A stretch of 46,632 bases of DNA from VMCP01 sp964408945 (GTDB lineage: Bacteria; Bacteroidota; Bacteroidia; NS11-12g; UBA955). The position numbers and the translations under genes are program-made. Of the stretch, positions 7,558 through 17,235 are shown in pieces. The DNA lies in the NCBI GenBank assembly GCA_964408945.1, contig CAYPBJ010000017.1:1-46632 (forward strand), written 5' to 3'. Position 1 is the stretch's first letter, and each line of letters opens with the position of its first letter. Under the pieces are notes generated by a model. The model was not told where the DNA came from. It saw only the letters and a list, made by a program, of their open reading frames with translations, and did no database searches.

Positions 7558-8642
7558 GAATTTTAATTTTAACAGTACTTTGCTTTATAAACAGTATTGG
7601 TAAAGCACAAAACTTCAATCTAAACGCCACAGATAGGTTGGATGTGATTGCTTGGAATGTTGAGTGGTTGGGTGACGCAAGTAATGGTCCATCGAATGAG
7701 CCTATTCAAATGAGTAATGTCATAAAGGTAATTAAGAATTATAATTCTGATGTGGTTGGCCTTTGTGAAGTGAGTAGTGATCAGGCATGGATTGATCTAA
7801 CTAAGAATTTACCTGAATATGGAGGAGTGAGGAGTACTTGGACACAGACACAGAAAACGGCAATTCTGTATAAAAAAGATCAGTTTTCGCTGGTATATCA
7901 AAAACATGTGCTTGATAAATATAGTTATGATTTTGCTAGTGGGAGACTTCCTTTAGAGGTATGTTTAAAAACGCCCCAAAATGATACATTTTATTTTTGG
8001 GTCATACATTTGAAAGCAAATACCGGGAGTACGAGTGATAAAGTTGAAGCATATAATAGAAGATATACCGCAGCATTAGCTTTAAAAACTCATACTAAGA
8101 GTTTTAAGAATGGGGTGATTTTAGGGGATTGGAATGATGATTTTGATCAGAGTATATTGTCTGGTTATAATTCCCCATTTTTGGGATTTGTGAAAGATAC
8201 CTCAACTTTTGTTTCTGCAACGTTAGCATTAAGTAATAAGGGAAAAAAATCTACAGTTAGTTACAGTGAGATGATTGATCACATTGTTTTGTCGAATGAT
8301 TTTAAGGGTGGGTTAATTGAAGATTCTGTTATGGTTTTGAATCCGTCTAATTTTATTTCTAATTACGGTTCATCAACAAGCGATCATTATCCGGTATTTG
8401 TTAAGACAAAATTTCCAGTTAGACGTAATGCCCAAGTTTATGAAATTTCAGATTATCATTACTATTTTGATGTAGATGGAAAATTAGTGGTTAACGGTAA
8501 TGTGGTATTGGGTTCAGTGGTATGTGATATGTTAGGTCGAGTTAAAGTGTTCGAAAATAATGTGTACTTTAGTGACTTGAACCACGGAGTGAATGTGGTT
8601 TGTATTGAAAATAATCGAATAAGACTAAAAATTGTAAAATGA
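7554..8642 (+). CDS. Secreted endonuclease/exonuclease/phosphatase-family protein, probable T9SS cargo
   Basis: A 362-residue exported member of the EEP superfamily. A short signal peptide (MRILILTVLCFINSIGKAQ) is followed by the metal-dependent core: Asn35 (IAWNVEWLG), Glu72 (GLCEVSS), His152 (IHLKANTG), Asp192/Asn194 (GDWNDDF), Asp242 and the Asp277-His278 pair (SDHYPVF). The final 70 residues include VCDMLGRVKVF and LNHGVNVVCIENNRIRLKIVK, resembling a type IX secretion C-terminal domain. The start is TTG, overlapping the nadK stop, and the 3' ATGA overlaps the GH13 gene. It is likely an extracellular nuclease; phosphatase activity cannot be excluded. Confidence 0.82.
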   Translation: MRILILTVLCFINSIGKAQNFNLNATDRLDVIAWNVEWLGDASNGPSNEPIQMSNVIKVIKNYNSDVVGLCEVSSDQAWIDLTKNLPEYGGVRSTWTQTQKTAILYKKDQFSLVYQKHVLDKYSYDFASGRLPLEVCLKTPQNDTFYFWVIHLKANTGSTSDKVEAYNRRYTAALALKTHTKSFKNGVILGDWNDDFDQSILSGYNSPFLGFVKDTSTFVSATLALSNKGKKSTVSYSEMIDHIVLSNDFKGGLIEDSVMVLNPSNFISNYGSSTSDHYPVFVKTKFPVRRNAQVYEISDYHYYFDVDGKLVVNGNVVLGSVVCDMLGRVKVFENNVYFSDLNHGVNVVCIENNRIRLKIVK

Positions 8643-10837
8643 AAACTTTGAATATCAAGAGATTCCTGCTAGCAATGGCGGGAATTTTTTATTTGGGACA
8701 AATCGGATTTGGACAATCGCACTATTTTGAGTTGAATCAGCCCATACAAATGGTAGGCCCCAAGACTACGGTTTATTTGAAAGATTATGTATTGGATGTC
8801 TCCAAAATTGCATGGATCAGAAGTGGCACTTTTCCAAGTGATTTAAGAAAAATCAATAAAAAAGATTATTCGGTGAGTTGGCTTCAAGACTCATTGGTAA
8901 TTTCAACGGAAAAAGGATGCGCAAAAATGGGTTTTGTTCGCATAGGCTTTGTTGATGGAAAGGATATGTATATTCCCGTGAAAGCATCCCCAGAAAAAGA
9001 AAATCAGGAATTTGATAAAGCTCCAAGTACTTATAGTTATTCGTATAGTAAGATAATGCCGGGTGTTAAAAATCCTCCGCTGGAATTGGAATTTCTTATT
9101 GATTCTGATTCAAAAGTGGGAGTATTGCCCATGTGGGGAAATGACGTAATTGCTGAATGGAAATTAACACCCTATCATCCGGGTATGTATAAATTGAAGG
9201 TTGTTGTTCCTGAAAAGGCCAAAGATATTCATAAATCGTACGTGCGAATTTGGGTGTACAATGAATATGGAATTGGTAATGATATTTTAGTGCCGCTGGT
9301 AAGTGGAGCTGTGATGAAAGATTTAATGAAATTTGGGGAAAGAAAAGATCCGCATGGAATGATCATGTATAATATTATGATTGATCGTTTTTTTGACGGA
9401 AATAAGTTGAATAATAAGCCTCTAAAACACGATTCGGTGCATTGGAAGGTGGATTATTTTGGAGGGGATGTTGCGGGGATTACTCAAAAGGTGGAAAGCA
9501 ATTATTTTAATACTCTTGGGGTAAATTCATTGTGGATTTCGCCGGTGGTTTTGAACCCTTCGGAACCATGGGGACAATGGAAGAGACCAAGAACCAAGTT
9601 TAGCGGTTATCATGGATATTGGCCCATTTCGAGCACATTGACAGACCCCAGATATTGCACAGAAACAGAATTAAAGAATTTTATTGAAGTGTCTCATCGG
9701 TACCATAATAATGTGTATTTGGATTATGTTGCACATCATATTCACCAGAGTCACCCATTGTACAAACAAAGACCTGATTGGTATACGCCATTGTATTTGC
9801 CGAACGGCAAGAAAAATACCGAACTCTGGGATGAGCAGCGATTGACTACATGGTTTGATGATTTTATGCCCACCTTTAACTTTTTTAAGCCGGAGGTTGT
9901 CAATGCAATGACTGATAGTGCGTTGTATTGGGTTAAAACCTATGATATAGATGGATTTAGACACGATGCGACTAAGCATATTCCGAATGAGTTCTGGCGA
10001 GAGTTAACATACAAAATGAAGCTTGAAACGGTTGGAAAAGGTCGACAATTGTATCAAATTGGTGAAACCTACGGTTCGCCTGGGTTGATTGGATCGTATT
10101 TGGGAAATGGATTGTTGAACGCTCAATTTGATTTCAATCTTTATGATGCGGCTATCAATACATTCAAGTCTGATAGCGGCGGGTGTAAAAGGTTAGCAGA
10201 GGTATTGACGGAGTCTTTAAGAACTTATGGTTCTCATCATTTGATGGGAAATATTACGGGTAACCAAGATAGGCCACGGTTTGTTTCTAGGGCTGATGGA
10301 AGTGTAAAAGATAACGAAGATGGAAAACAAGCGGGTTGGGATAAGGAAATTCAAGTACAAGACGAGCGTGCGCTACATAAGCTCAGGAACTTGTACGCTT
10401 TTATGTCGGTTATTCCTGGTATCCCTGTGATTTATTATGGGGATGAGATTGGTATGCCTGGCGGAAATGATCCTGATAGCCGAAGGATGATGAAGTTTGA
10501 TTTGAATGAGAAAGAGCAAGAACAATTAAATGTATTTAAGAACTTGAATTATTACAGAGGAGTTTCAGCTGCGTTGCAGTATGGTGAGTGTTTTGTAGAG
10601 AATATGGGTGATGATTTTATAAAAGTGAGTAGGGTTTTCTTCGGGGAGGAAGGTGTTTCTTTCATGATGTATACAGGAAACAATAAGGCTCGAAGAGATT
10701 ACATACTCAGTGAGTGGGATTTATCGATTGATGCAAATGGCGAGTTGGTTAAGAGCCCCAATGATAGAGTTAGAATAATTTATTTCGATAATAAAGTAAA
10801 TCCTAATGGTTTTACTTTGATTTACGCGCACAGATAA
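8639..10837 (+). CDS. Secreted GH13 alpha-amylase-family enzyme
   Basis: A 732-residue glycoside hydrolase family 13 protein acting on alpha-glucans. Residues 1-25 form a signal peptide. About 200 residues of non-catalytic beta-type N-terminal domains come before the catalytic barrel (from about 240, MIMYNIMIDRFFDG). The nucleophile is Asp443 (GFRHDATKH), the acid/base Glu476 (QIGETYG) and the third acid Asp544 (TGNQDRPR). A beta domain closes the protein. Exact specificity (amylase, neopullulanase or cyclomaltodextrinase) is unresolved, though an N-terminal extension is common in neopullulanase-type enzymes. It overlaps the upstream nuclease-like gene (ATGA) and converges with the OmpA-repeat gene, leaving a 2-base gap. 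Confidence 0.9.
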   Translation: MKTLNIKRFLLAMAGIFYLGQIGFGQSHYFELNQPIQMVGPKTTVYLKDYVLDVSKIAWIRSGTFPSDLRKINKKDYSVSWLQDSLVISTEKGCAKMGFVRIGFVDGKDMYIPVKASPEKENQEFDKAPSTYSYSYSKIMPGVKNPPLELEFLIDSDSKVGVLPMWGNDVIAEWKLTPYHPGMYKLKVVVPEKAKDIHKSYVRIWVYNEYGIGNDILVPLVSGAVMKDLMKFGERKDPHGMIMYNIMIDRFFDGNKLNNKPLKHDSVHWKVDYFGGDVAGITQKVESNYFNTLGVNSLWISPVVLNPSEPWGQWKRPRTKFSGYHGYWPISSTLTDPRYCTETELKNFIEVSHRYHNNVYLDYVAHHIHQSHPLYKQRPDWYTPLYLPNGKKNTELWDEQRLTTWFDDFMPTFNFFKPEVVNAMTDSALYWVKTYDIDGFRHDATKHIPNEFWRELTYKMKLETVGKGRQLYQIGETYGSPGLIGSYLGNGLLNAQFDFNLYDAAINTFKSDSGGCKRLAEVLTESLRTYGSHHLMGNITGNQDRPRFVSRADGSVKDNEDGKQAGWDKEIQVQDERALHKLRNLYAFMSVIPGIPVIYYGDEIGMPGGNDPDSRRMMKFDLNEKEQEQLNVFKNLNYYRGVSAALQYGECFVENMGDDFIKVSRVFFGEEGVSFMMYTGNNKARRDYILSEWDLSIDANGELVKSPNDRVRIIYFDNKVNPNGFTLIYAHR

Positions 10838-10839
10838 AA

Positions 10840-13800
10840 TTACTCTCGTTTATTGATGTTGTTATGGTCAATATCAACATCAATTTCTAATCCAAAGTCA
10901 CGGGGGTCATTGGCAAAACGAACAGTAGTTCGCCGGTTTTGTCGGTGCTGGTACTCTTCGCATTTAACCATAGGTTTTCCTTCAATGTACATTAAGTCTT
11001 TAGGTTCGTATTCCTGATAAATGGCGCCAATTACATTTCCGTCATCGTCAAGATCTACGAGCATTTTCTTAGTTCTTCCAGGGATGTAAGGTGTATATGA
11101 AGTAGAATTTTCGTCTTCGCAAGCACATTCATTCACCGTTTGGTGTTCGCCATAACCTACAGCCACAATTTTCTTAGGGTCAATTTTCCAAGTTTTAATG
11201 ATGTAATCTACAGCTGAATCTGCTCTTCGTTTTGAGAGTCTCACATTATAGTCATATGGCATACGGCAATCTGTGTGTGAACCGAGTTCTACTACTAATT
11301 GCGGATATTTTTGCATAATGTTGATTACAAATGAGTCTAGTACTCTTTGGGCATCAGGGCGAATCTCTGCTTTATCAAGATCATAATAAATGGGTAGGGC
11401 ATAGGCTTTTTCCATTGCATCTTTGATATTGAAATTTGCTATATCCGTAAAGTTGGTTTTGAACTCATCTACATTTTCTTTAATGTGACCAAGACCACCT
11501 TTTTTCATCCGTTCGAAGTACTGTGATTGTCCTACGTTGGTATTGTTTTTATCTCGATCTTGGTCAACAATAATTCCAAATTTTTTGGGATTGTTTGTAA
11601 AACGGACGGTGGTTCTTCTATTTTGGCGGTGTTGATACTCTTCGCATTTTACAAATGGCATTTCACCAAAATAAGTAATTTCGGTAGAATCGTAATCTTG
11701 GTAAATAGTACCAATAACTTTTCCGTCGTCATCAAGGTCAACAATCATTTTAGCTGTTCTGCCTGGGATATATGGGGTGTAATCAACCTTTAATTCATCT
11801 TCGCAATGGCATTCATTAACGAGCTGGGTTTCACCGTAACCTTTAGCAATGATTCTATTAGGGCCTAGGTTCCAGCGCTTTCTGAGGTAATCCACTGCTG
11901 AATCAGCTCTTCTTTGAGCCAATCTTTCATTATAATCATAGGGCATACGACAGTCAGTATGTGAACCCAATTCGCAAATGAGGAATGGATATTTGAACAT
12001 AACTTTGATTGCAAATGAATCAAGCACCTTTTGAGCATCGGGTCTGATTACTGCTTTGTCTAGATCGTAGAAAATAGGTAAAGTAAAAATTTGGTTGAAG
12101 GCATTTTCAATGTTGAACCATTCAATACCTAAACCTTCATCTAAATGAATTTCTTCTGGCTCAGGAATTGGCTCTTTCTTTTTATATACCTTATCAATAC
12201 AAATATTATAATAACTGGTATCGATACGCATGGTGATTCTCTCATTTTGCCTGTGTTGTTTGTCGTTGCAAGCAACAAATGGATTACCTTCTACAATTCT
12301 AATTTCTCTGGGTGTATAGTCTTCAAGTTTTTCACCGAAAATGGAACCGCGAGCGTCGAACTCTAGTTCAAGTTTTTTAGTAACACCGGAAATATATGGA
12401 GTAAATGGGCTTATTTCGGAACCTTCACATGAACATTCATTTAGAATATGAGTTTCGCCGTAGCCATTAGTGACAATTCTTTCGGGGTCAATTTTATGAG
12501 TAGATGTCAGATACTCTTTGATTTGGTCTACTCTTTTCTTGGATAGTTCAAGGTTGTATTTGAGTGTTTGTCGACAGTCTGTGTGTCCGCCAAGTTCTAA
12601 TACAAATTGGGGGTGAGGTTTTAAGAAATAATTTGCAAATGAGTCGAGAATTTCTTTGTTTCTATCGGATAATATGGCACTTGTTCGGTCATATTTAACA
12701 GGTAGATCGAAAATTCCGAGATTAAATGAGGTGGTATCTAGTTTAGAATATGGAACAGAACCCATTTTAAAATTGTCTCTACAATTCTTCAACTTGGTTA
12801 GTGGGTTAATTGGTCTATTACATGTATCAACAATATTTTTAAAATGTTTGAGTTTCTTTTTAAATCGAAGTGTGATTCTATTGTTTTGTTCCTTTTGATA
12901 GATGTCGCATTTTACATAAGGTTTTCCATTGAATGAATCAATCTCATAAGATTCGTAATTGACGAAAATATAGCCCATTAACTTCCCATCTTTTGAAAAG
13001 TTGGGAATTTGTTTTCTAGTTACAGTATCAATGAAAGGTGTGTAACCAACAACATCTGATCCTTCACAGTTGCATAAGTTCACAGGAACAGATTCGCCAT
13101 AGCCAATGGCTATAACTTTTTCTGGACTCGCACCCCAGGTGGTGATTAGGTGATTTCTAATAGTATCTGCTCTTCTTTGGGTTAGTTGTTGATTGAATTC
13201 AGCTCGTCCATCGCATTCTGTGTGCGAACCAATTTCTACAATAAGTTCTGGATTTTCTTTAAGTATACCTACAAGGTAATATTTGATGCGTTCTCTAAGG
13301 TTTCCATTGAGCATAACTTGGTCTTTTTCATAGGCCATAGGAAGCTCAAATGTTCTGTTAGTAGCAGTAAGTTGATTGAAGGAATCAATGGGCAGCGGAT
13401 TTGCGCAAATTGGTTGACTTGGAATGGGACCTATCCAAATGGTATCATAAACAATTTCAACGGTTGTGTCGCGTTTTTGCCACTCTAAAACGCAAGGTAA
13501 GCTTCTATCAACATTGTTGTACTTACCATCTCCATTTCGGTCTTTTTTTACGAGAGGAATTTCATAATAAAATTGGAAGGTAGGACCGAGTGTAAAGGAA
13601 TACCCCAATTCCCATTGAATGGGTTTGTATCTAGAGATATATCCTACACCCATTTCTTTTCTAATACCATTCCAGATATTTACTTTGTTTTGCGGGTTGA
13701 TTAATCCTTTTTCTATAACTCCAATTCCCGCCCAAACACGAAATATGCAATTTACTTGGAAATTAACTCCAAAGGCATCTCTTCCATATGAATTATAGGG

Positions 13801-14004
13801 GTTTAATTCCCACATTCCATAAACACCAAACCGATTGATTAAATTGGGAATTCCTACTTTTAATCTAAGAGAGGAAAAAGAATATGCTGGAGAAAAAGGA
13901 GTTATTCCAGCCCCAATGATTAGTTGTTGAGACGAGGCAGGCCGAGCAAAAATCCCCAGAAAAAAAAGTAATGATATGATTTTAAAAGTTCTGAAAGCGG
14001 GCAT
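10840..14004 (-). CDS. Outer-membrane protein with four tandem OmpA-like domains
   Basis: This 1054-residue protein has a signal peptide (cut near ASSQQ), a region of roughly 150 residues rich in beta strands (LIIGAGITPF ... YSFTLGPTFQFYYEIPL) that may be a small barrel, then four OmpA-type peptidoglycan-binding domains at about 219-382, 432-594, 641-802 and 869-1030. Each has (G/S)HT(D/E)C, a RRAD or KRVD helix and GYGE. Each also has an insertion with N-x-C-x-CE, YTP(F/Y)I and V-x-C before the closing Q-x-R-R/N. Most OmpA proteins carry one such domain. A role in anchoring outer membrane to peptidoglycan is inferred. It converges with the GH13 gene. Confidence 0.88.
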   Translation of the reverse strand: MPAFRTFKIISLLFFLGIFARPASSQQLIIGAGITPFSPAYSFSSLRLKVGIPNLINRFGVYGMWELNPYNSYGRDAFGVNFQVNCIFRVWAGIGVIEKGLINPQNKVNIWNGIRKEMGVGYISRYKPIQWELGYSFTLGPTFQFYYEIPLVKKDRNGDGKYNNVDRSLPCVLEWQKRDTTVEIVYDTIWIGPIPSQPICANPLPIDSFNQLTATNRTFELPMAYEKDQVMLNGNLRERIKYYLVGILKENPELIVEIGSHTECDGRAEFNQQLTQRRADTIRNHLITTWGASPEKVIAIGYGESVPVNLCNCEGSDVVGYTPFIDTVTRKQIPNFSKDGKLMGYIFVNYESYEIDSFNGKPYVKCDIYQKEQNNRITLRFKKKLKHFKNIVDTCNRPINPLTKLKNCRDNFKMGSVPYSKLDTTSFNLGIFDLPVKYDRTSAILSDRNKEILDSFANYFLKPHPQFVLELGGHTDCRQTLKYNLELSKKRVDQIKEYLTSTHKIDPERIVTNGYGETHILNECSCEGSEISPFTPYISGVTKKLELEFDARGSIFGEKLEDYTPREIRIVEGNPFVACNDKQHRQNERITMRIDTSYYNICIDKVYKKKEPIPEPEEIHLDEGLGIEWFNIENAFNQIFTLPIFYDLDKAVIRPDAQKVLDSFAIKVMFKYPFLICELGSHTDCRMPYDYNERLAQRRADSAVDYLRKRWNLGPNRIIAKGYGETQLVNECHCEDELKVDYTPYIPGRTAKMIVDLDDDGKVIGTIYQDYDSTEITYFGEMPFVKCEEYQHRQNRRTTVRFTNNPKKFGIIVDQDRDKNNTNVGQSQYFERMKKGGLGHIKENVDEFKTNFTDIANFNIKDAMEKAYALPIYYDLDKAEIRPDAQRVLDSFVINIMQKYPQLVVELGSHTDCRMPYDYNVRLSKRRADSAVDYIIKTWKIDPKKIVAVGYGEHQTVNECACEDENSTSYTPYIPGRTKKMLVDLDDDGNVIGAIYQEYEPKDLMYIEGKPMVKCEEYQHRQNRRTTVRFANDPRDFGLEIDVDIDHNNINKRE
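10915..13350 (-). repeat. Fourfold OmpA-domain coding repeat
   Basis: Four homologous units encode the OmpA-like domains at about 12859-13350, 12223-12711, 11599-12084 and 10915-11400, listed in translation order. Units 3 and 4 are the most alike (LP-I-F/Y-YDLDKA-IRPDAQ, SHTDCRMPYDYN, EEYQHRQNRRTTVRF in both). Units 1 and 2 are more diverged, so the last duplication is the most recent. The match is at protein level; third-position differences are many, so these are not recent DNA copies. Confidence 0.85.
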
Positions 14005-14017
14005 TGCGGTTGAACTT

Positions 14018-14025
14018 CAAAATTA
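14018..14025 (-). promoter_or_regulatory. Possible -7 element for the OmpA-repeat gene
   Basis: The minus strand reads TAATTTTG, 13 bases before the ATG of the OmpA-repeat gene, matching TAnnTTTG. No convincing -33 element is seen. The 172-base gap (14005-14176) holds this element and the oppositely directed one at 14163, and I see no gene in it. Confidence 0.35.
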
Positions 14026-14162
14026 TAAAAAGAAATCGTGTAATGGGTGGTTTATTTTCATCAGTCTTAATTGTTGTACACGTGGGGAATAATTTAGTAT
14101 AAAATTCAACGAATATTGAAATGGTTTCGAAGTATTTTGAAGGATAAAAGAGTGGTTCGCTT

Positions 14163-14170
14163 TAGTTTTG
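14163..14170 (+). promoter_or_regulatory. Possible leaderless -7 element for the metallophosphoesterase
   Basis: TAGTTTTG ends six bases before the ATG at 14177. A TTTG at 14136-14139 lies 23 bases upstream, slightly beyond the usual -33 spacing. Confidence 0.4.
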
Positions 14171-14176
14171 TAGTTC

Positions 14177-15430
14177 ATGTTTAAAAGTAAAGTTATCGGT
14201 GCCGCCTTTTTTATTGCCTTTTTCATTTTTGTAGATCTTTATGTTTGGCAAGGGGTTAAATTACTGATTAAAAATTCAAGTAGCACAACTAAAAAGATTG
14301 CATTTGGACTGTATTGGGGCTATACCATTGGAATGATTGCGTTTTTCGCATTTGCTAGGTTTGTACCTCATGCTGTAAGTCCTTTGGCTATGAGATTTGT
14401 GGGTAGTATGGCTTTCAGTATTGTGATAGTCAAAGTGTTATGGGTTGTCTTTCTACTGATAGATGATTCTCAAAGAATCATTCGTTGGTTTGGAAAGGAC
14501 ATACTTAATAAAGATAAGGGAGTAGAGACGTTTGCCGTTGGCGAAGGAATTCCTCGTTCTAAATTTTTGAATTATTTGGGATTGGGAATTGGTTTGTTGT
14601 TCTTAGGAAGTTCCATATGGGGAGTCGTTAAAGGTGCTCATAATTATGTGGTTAGAAGACGAAAGTTAAGAATTAAAAATCTGCCCGCAGAATTTAGAGG
14701 ATTGAAAATTGTTCAGATTTCAGATATCCATTGTGGAAGTTTTTGGAGCAGAGAAGCTGTTGAGAGAGGTGTAGAGCTAATCAATAAGCAGAATGCTGAT
14801 ATTGTGTTTTTTACTGGTGATTTAGTGAATGACACATCGAAGGAAGCAGAACCGTGGTTGGAGGTTTTCGGAAAAATAAAGGCTAAAGAAGGAGTCTTTT
14901 CTATTTTGGGTAACCATGACTATGGTGATTACGTTCAATGGGAATCAAGTAAAGCAAAATTGAAAAATTTGCAAGAAATGTATGATCATCATTTAGCTAT
15001 GGGATGGGAATTACTGTTAGATGAGAATCGTATTATTGAACGAAATGGACAAAAAATGGCCATTATTGGTGTTCAAAATTGGAGTGCAAAAGGACGATTC
15101 CCTAAATATGGAGATTTGAAAAAGGCAATGCTGGGAACTGAGTTGGCAAGTGTAAAATTGCTATTGAGTCATGACCCAAGTCATTGGCGGGAACAGGTTC
15201 TTGATAAGACCGATGTAGATGCTATGTTTAGCGGGCATACTCACGGCATGCAATTTGGAGTGGATTCAAAATTTTATAAGTGGAGTCCAGTTAAATACCT
15301 TTATAAAGAATGGTTAGATCTTTATAAAGAGGGTGAACAGTATTTGTATGTAAATCGTGGATTTGGTTACTTAGGATATCCGGGAAGAATGGGTATCTTC
15401 CCGGAAATCACAGTATTTACTTTAGATTAG
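14177..15430 (+). CDS. Membrane-anchored metallophosphoesterase
   Basis: A 417-residue protein with three or four hydrophobic segments in the first 155 residues, followed by a calcineurin-like phosphoesterase domain. The two-metal site is clear: Asp183 and His185 (VQISDIHCGS), Asp215 (FFTGDLVND), Asn246-His247 (LGNHDYG), a later SHDPSHW and the closing GHTHGMQFG. Such membrane-tethered enzymes hydrolyse phosphoesters, in some cases UDP-sugar or lipid pyrophosphates. The substrate here is unknown. The stop overlaps the last codon of htpG by 4 bases in convergent orientation. Confidence 0.9.
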   Translation: MFKSKVIGAAFFIAFFIFVDLYVWQGVKLLIKNSSSTTKKIAFGLYWGYTIGMIAFFAFARFVPHAVSPLAMRFVGSMAFSIVIVKVLWVVFLLIDDSQRIIRWFGKDILNKDKGVETFAVGEGIPRSKFLNYLGLGIGLLFLGSSIWGVVKGAHNYVVRRRKLRIKNLPAEFRGLKIVQISDIHCGSFWSREAVERGVELINKQNADIVFFTGDLVNDTSKEAEPWLEVFGKIKAKEGVFSILGNHDYGDYVQWESSKAKLKNLQEMYDHHLAMGWELLLDENRIIERNGQKMAIIGVQNWSAKGRFPKYGDLKKAMLGTELASVKLLLSHDPSHWREQVLDKTDVDAMFSGHTHGMQFGVDSKFYKWSPVKYLYKEWLDLYKEGEQYLYVNRGFGYLGYPGRMGIFPEITVFTLD

Positions 15431-17235
15431 AGTAACTCTTTGGCTTTATTGATAAAGCGTTCAAGAGCTGCACCGTTCAATAGGTTTTTTTCGAGCATAG
15501 CTAGGTCCAAACAATATTGGATGGTGCTTTTCTGTGCTTCAGTATCTTGAGATAGAACTTTAGCGGCTAATGGGTGATTTGAGTTAATCACCAAATGGTG
15601 CTTTTTCATTCCTAAATCACCAAATGGCATTGATTGTCCCATTTTTGCGTATTCTTCCATTCTACGTTCCCATTCGTTTTTATGAATGCTGATGAACTCT
15701 TGTTGCGGTGGAAGGCTTTCTAATTTTATATCAAAAGCCACTTCATTCAGAAGTTCTTTTACTGATTTTTCAAGTGTTTCTTGTTGTTCTTTGGATAAGC
15801 TGCTCTCAATGGTTTCGTCCTTTTCGATCAATTGATTTACGGGAGCACTATCAACACATTTGAAGCGTACCTTTTCGAATTTTCCTTCTGCAAATCCTGC
15901 GAAATGAACGTCTAAAGTCCCCGTGAGTTTGATGATTTCAAAACCAGCATCTTTCACAGATTTTATGCTCATGTGTTGAGCATTTTGGTCTGTAGTGTAT
16001 AGTATAATGGTGTCGCCGTTTTTATCGGTTTGATTGATTTTACAGTGGTCAACCCATTCTTGTATGGTATGGAATTTATTTTCAGTTGTTTCAAGCAGGC
16101 AGTAATCCTTCATGCGCTCAGCAAATTTTTCATCTGAGAGCATTCCGTATTTTACAATTAGATCAAGATATTCCCATTTTGATTGGAAATCTTCTCTATC
16201 TGCTTTAAAAATTTCAGTTAGCTTATCGCTTACTTTTTTAGAAATATGAGAAGTGATTTTTTTAACATTTGAATCACTTTGCAGCGCGCTTCTACTTACG
16301 TTTAATGGAATGTCTGGCGAATCAACAACCCCTTGAAGTAAAACTAAATATTCTGGAAGAACGTCTTTAACATCTTCTGTTACAAAAACTTGATTGGAAT
16401 AAAGTTGAACCCGATCTTTTCTATTATCTAGGGCTTGATTGATTTTGGGGAAGTAAAGAACACCCGTTAGGTTGAAGGGATAGTCGGTATTGATGTGAAT
16501 GTGAAAAAGAGGGGCTTCCTGCATGGGGTAAAGTTCTTCAAAGAACTTTTTGTAATCATCTTGTGTTAAATCACTTGGTTTTTTGGTCCAAATAGGGTCA
16601 ATGTTATTGATGACTTCACCATCGAATTCTACAGGAATGGGTAAAAATCTACAGTATTTTCTTAGAAGTTCACGAATTTTCCATTTGCTCAAATAGGTTT
16701 CTGCATCTTCATCTGTGAGGTGAAGAACAATGTCGGTTCCACGTTTTTTACGTTTTCCTTTTTCAATGGAATATGATGTAGTACCATCGCATTCCCATTT
16801 CACGGGTTCAGCATCTTTTTTGTAGGAGCGAGAGATGATATTAACCTCCTTCGCAACCATGAATGCAGAATAGAAACCAAGTCCGAAATGACCAATCATT
16901 TGATCTGGATCTTTGTCTTTCCATTTTTCCACGAATTCAGTGGCACCAGAGAAAGCAAGTTGAGTAATGTATTTTTCAACTTCTTCTTCGGTCATACCTA
17001 CACCGTAATCTGTAATGGTTAGGGTTTTTTTCTTTTCATCGATGGATATTTCTACTTTGAGATCTCCTAACTCTTCGGAGTACTCACCGATGCGACTTAG
17101 TGTTTGGATTTTTTTAGTTGCGTCTACCGCATTACTTACCAATTCTCGCAAGAAAATTTCCTGATCTGTGTACAAGAATTTCTTGATGATTGGGAAGATG
17201 TTTTCTGATTGAACTGAAATTTGACCTGTTCTCAT
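15427..17235 (-). CDS. htpG: Molecular chaperone HtpG (Hsp90)
   Basis: Bacterial Hsp90, a cytosolic ATP-dependent chaperone dimer. The 602-residue protein starts with MRTGQISVQSENIFPIIKKF and LYTDQEIFLRELVSNAVDA, which carries the ATP-contacting Glu and Asn. The other nucleotide motifs are TDYGVGM, IGHFGLGFYSAFMVA and GTDIVLHL. The middle domain has LYSNQVFVTEDVKDVLPEYL and DSPDIPLNVSRSALQSD. Length is normal for a bacterial Hsp90. A small palindrome lies between this gene and the divergent recX and could be a regulatory site. It converges with the metallophosphoesterase gene. Confidence 0.97.
   Translation of the reverse strand: MRTGQISVQSENIFPIIKKFLYTDQEIFLRELVSNAVDATKKIQTLSRIGEYSEELGDLKVEISIDEKKKTLTITDYGVGMTEEEVEKYITQLAFSGATEFVEKWKDKDPDQMIGHFGLGFYSAFMVAKEVNIISRSYKKDAEPVKWECDGTTSYSIEKGKRKKRGTDIVLHLTDEDAETYLSKWKIRELLRKYCRFLPIPVEFDGEVINNIDPIWTKKPSDLTQDDYKKFFEELYPMQEAPLFHIHINTDYPFNLTGVLYFPKINQALDNRKDRVQLYSNQVFVTEDVKDVLPEYLVLLQGVVDSPDIPLNVSRSALQSDSNVKKITSHISKKVSDKLTEIFKADREDFQSKWEYLDLIVKYGMLSDEKFAERMKDYCLLETTENKFHTIQEWVDHCKINQTDKNGDTIILYTTDQNAQHMSIKSVKDAGFEIIKLTGTLDVHFAGFAEGKFEKVRFKCVDSAPVNQLIEKDETIESSLSKEQQETLEKSVKELLNEVAFDIKLESLPPQQEFISIHKNEWERRMEEYAKMGQSMPFGDLGMKKHHLVINSNHPLAAKVLSQDTEAQKSTIQYCLDLAMLEKNLLNGAALERFINKAKELL

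Noticed and set aside
11527..11793. Plus-strand frames opposite the OmpA-repeat gene (also near 12145, 12656 and 13186)
   Set aside because: They are shadows of the repeated OmpA coding units and recur at matching places in the repeats, as expected for antisense frames.
14023..14226. A 67-residue minus-strand frame in the gap before the metallophosphoesterase
   Set aside because: It overlaps the start and first helix of the metallophosphoesterase, has no homology I recognise, and an element like a promoter for the real gene lies inside it.
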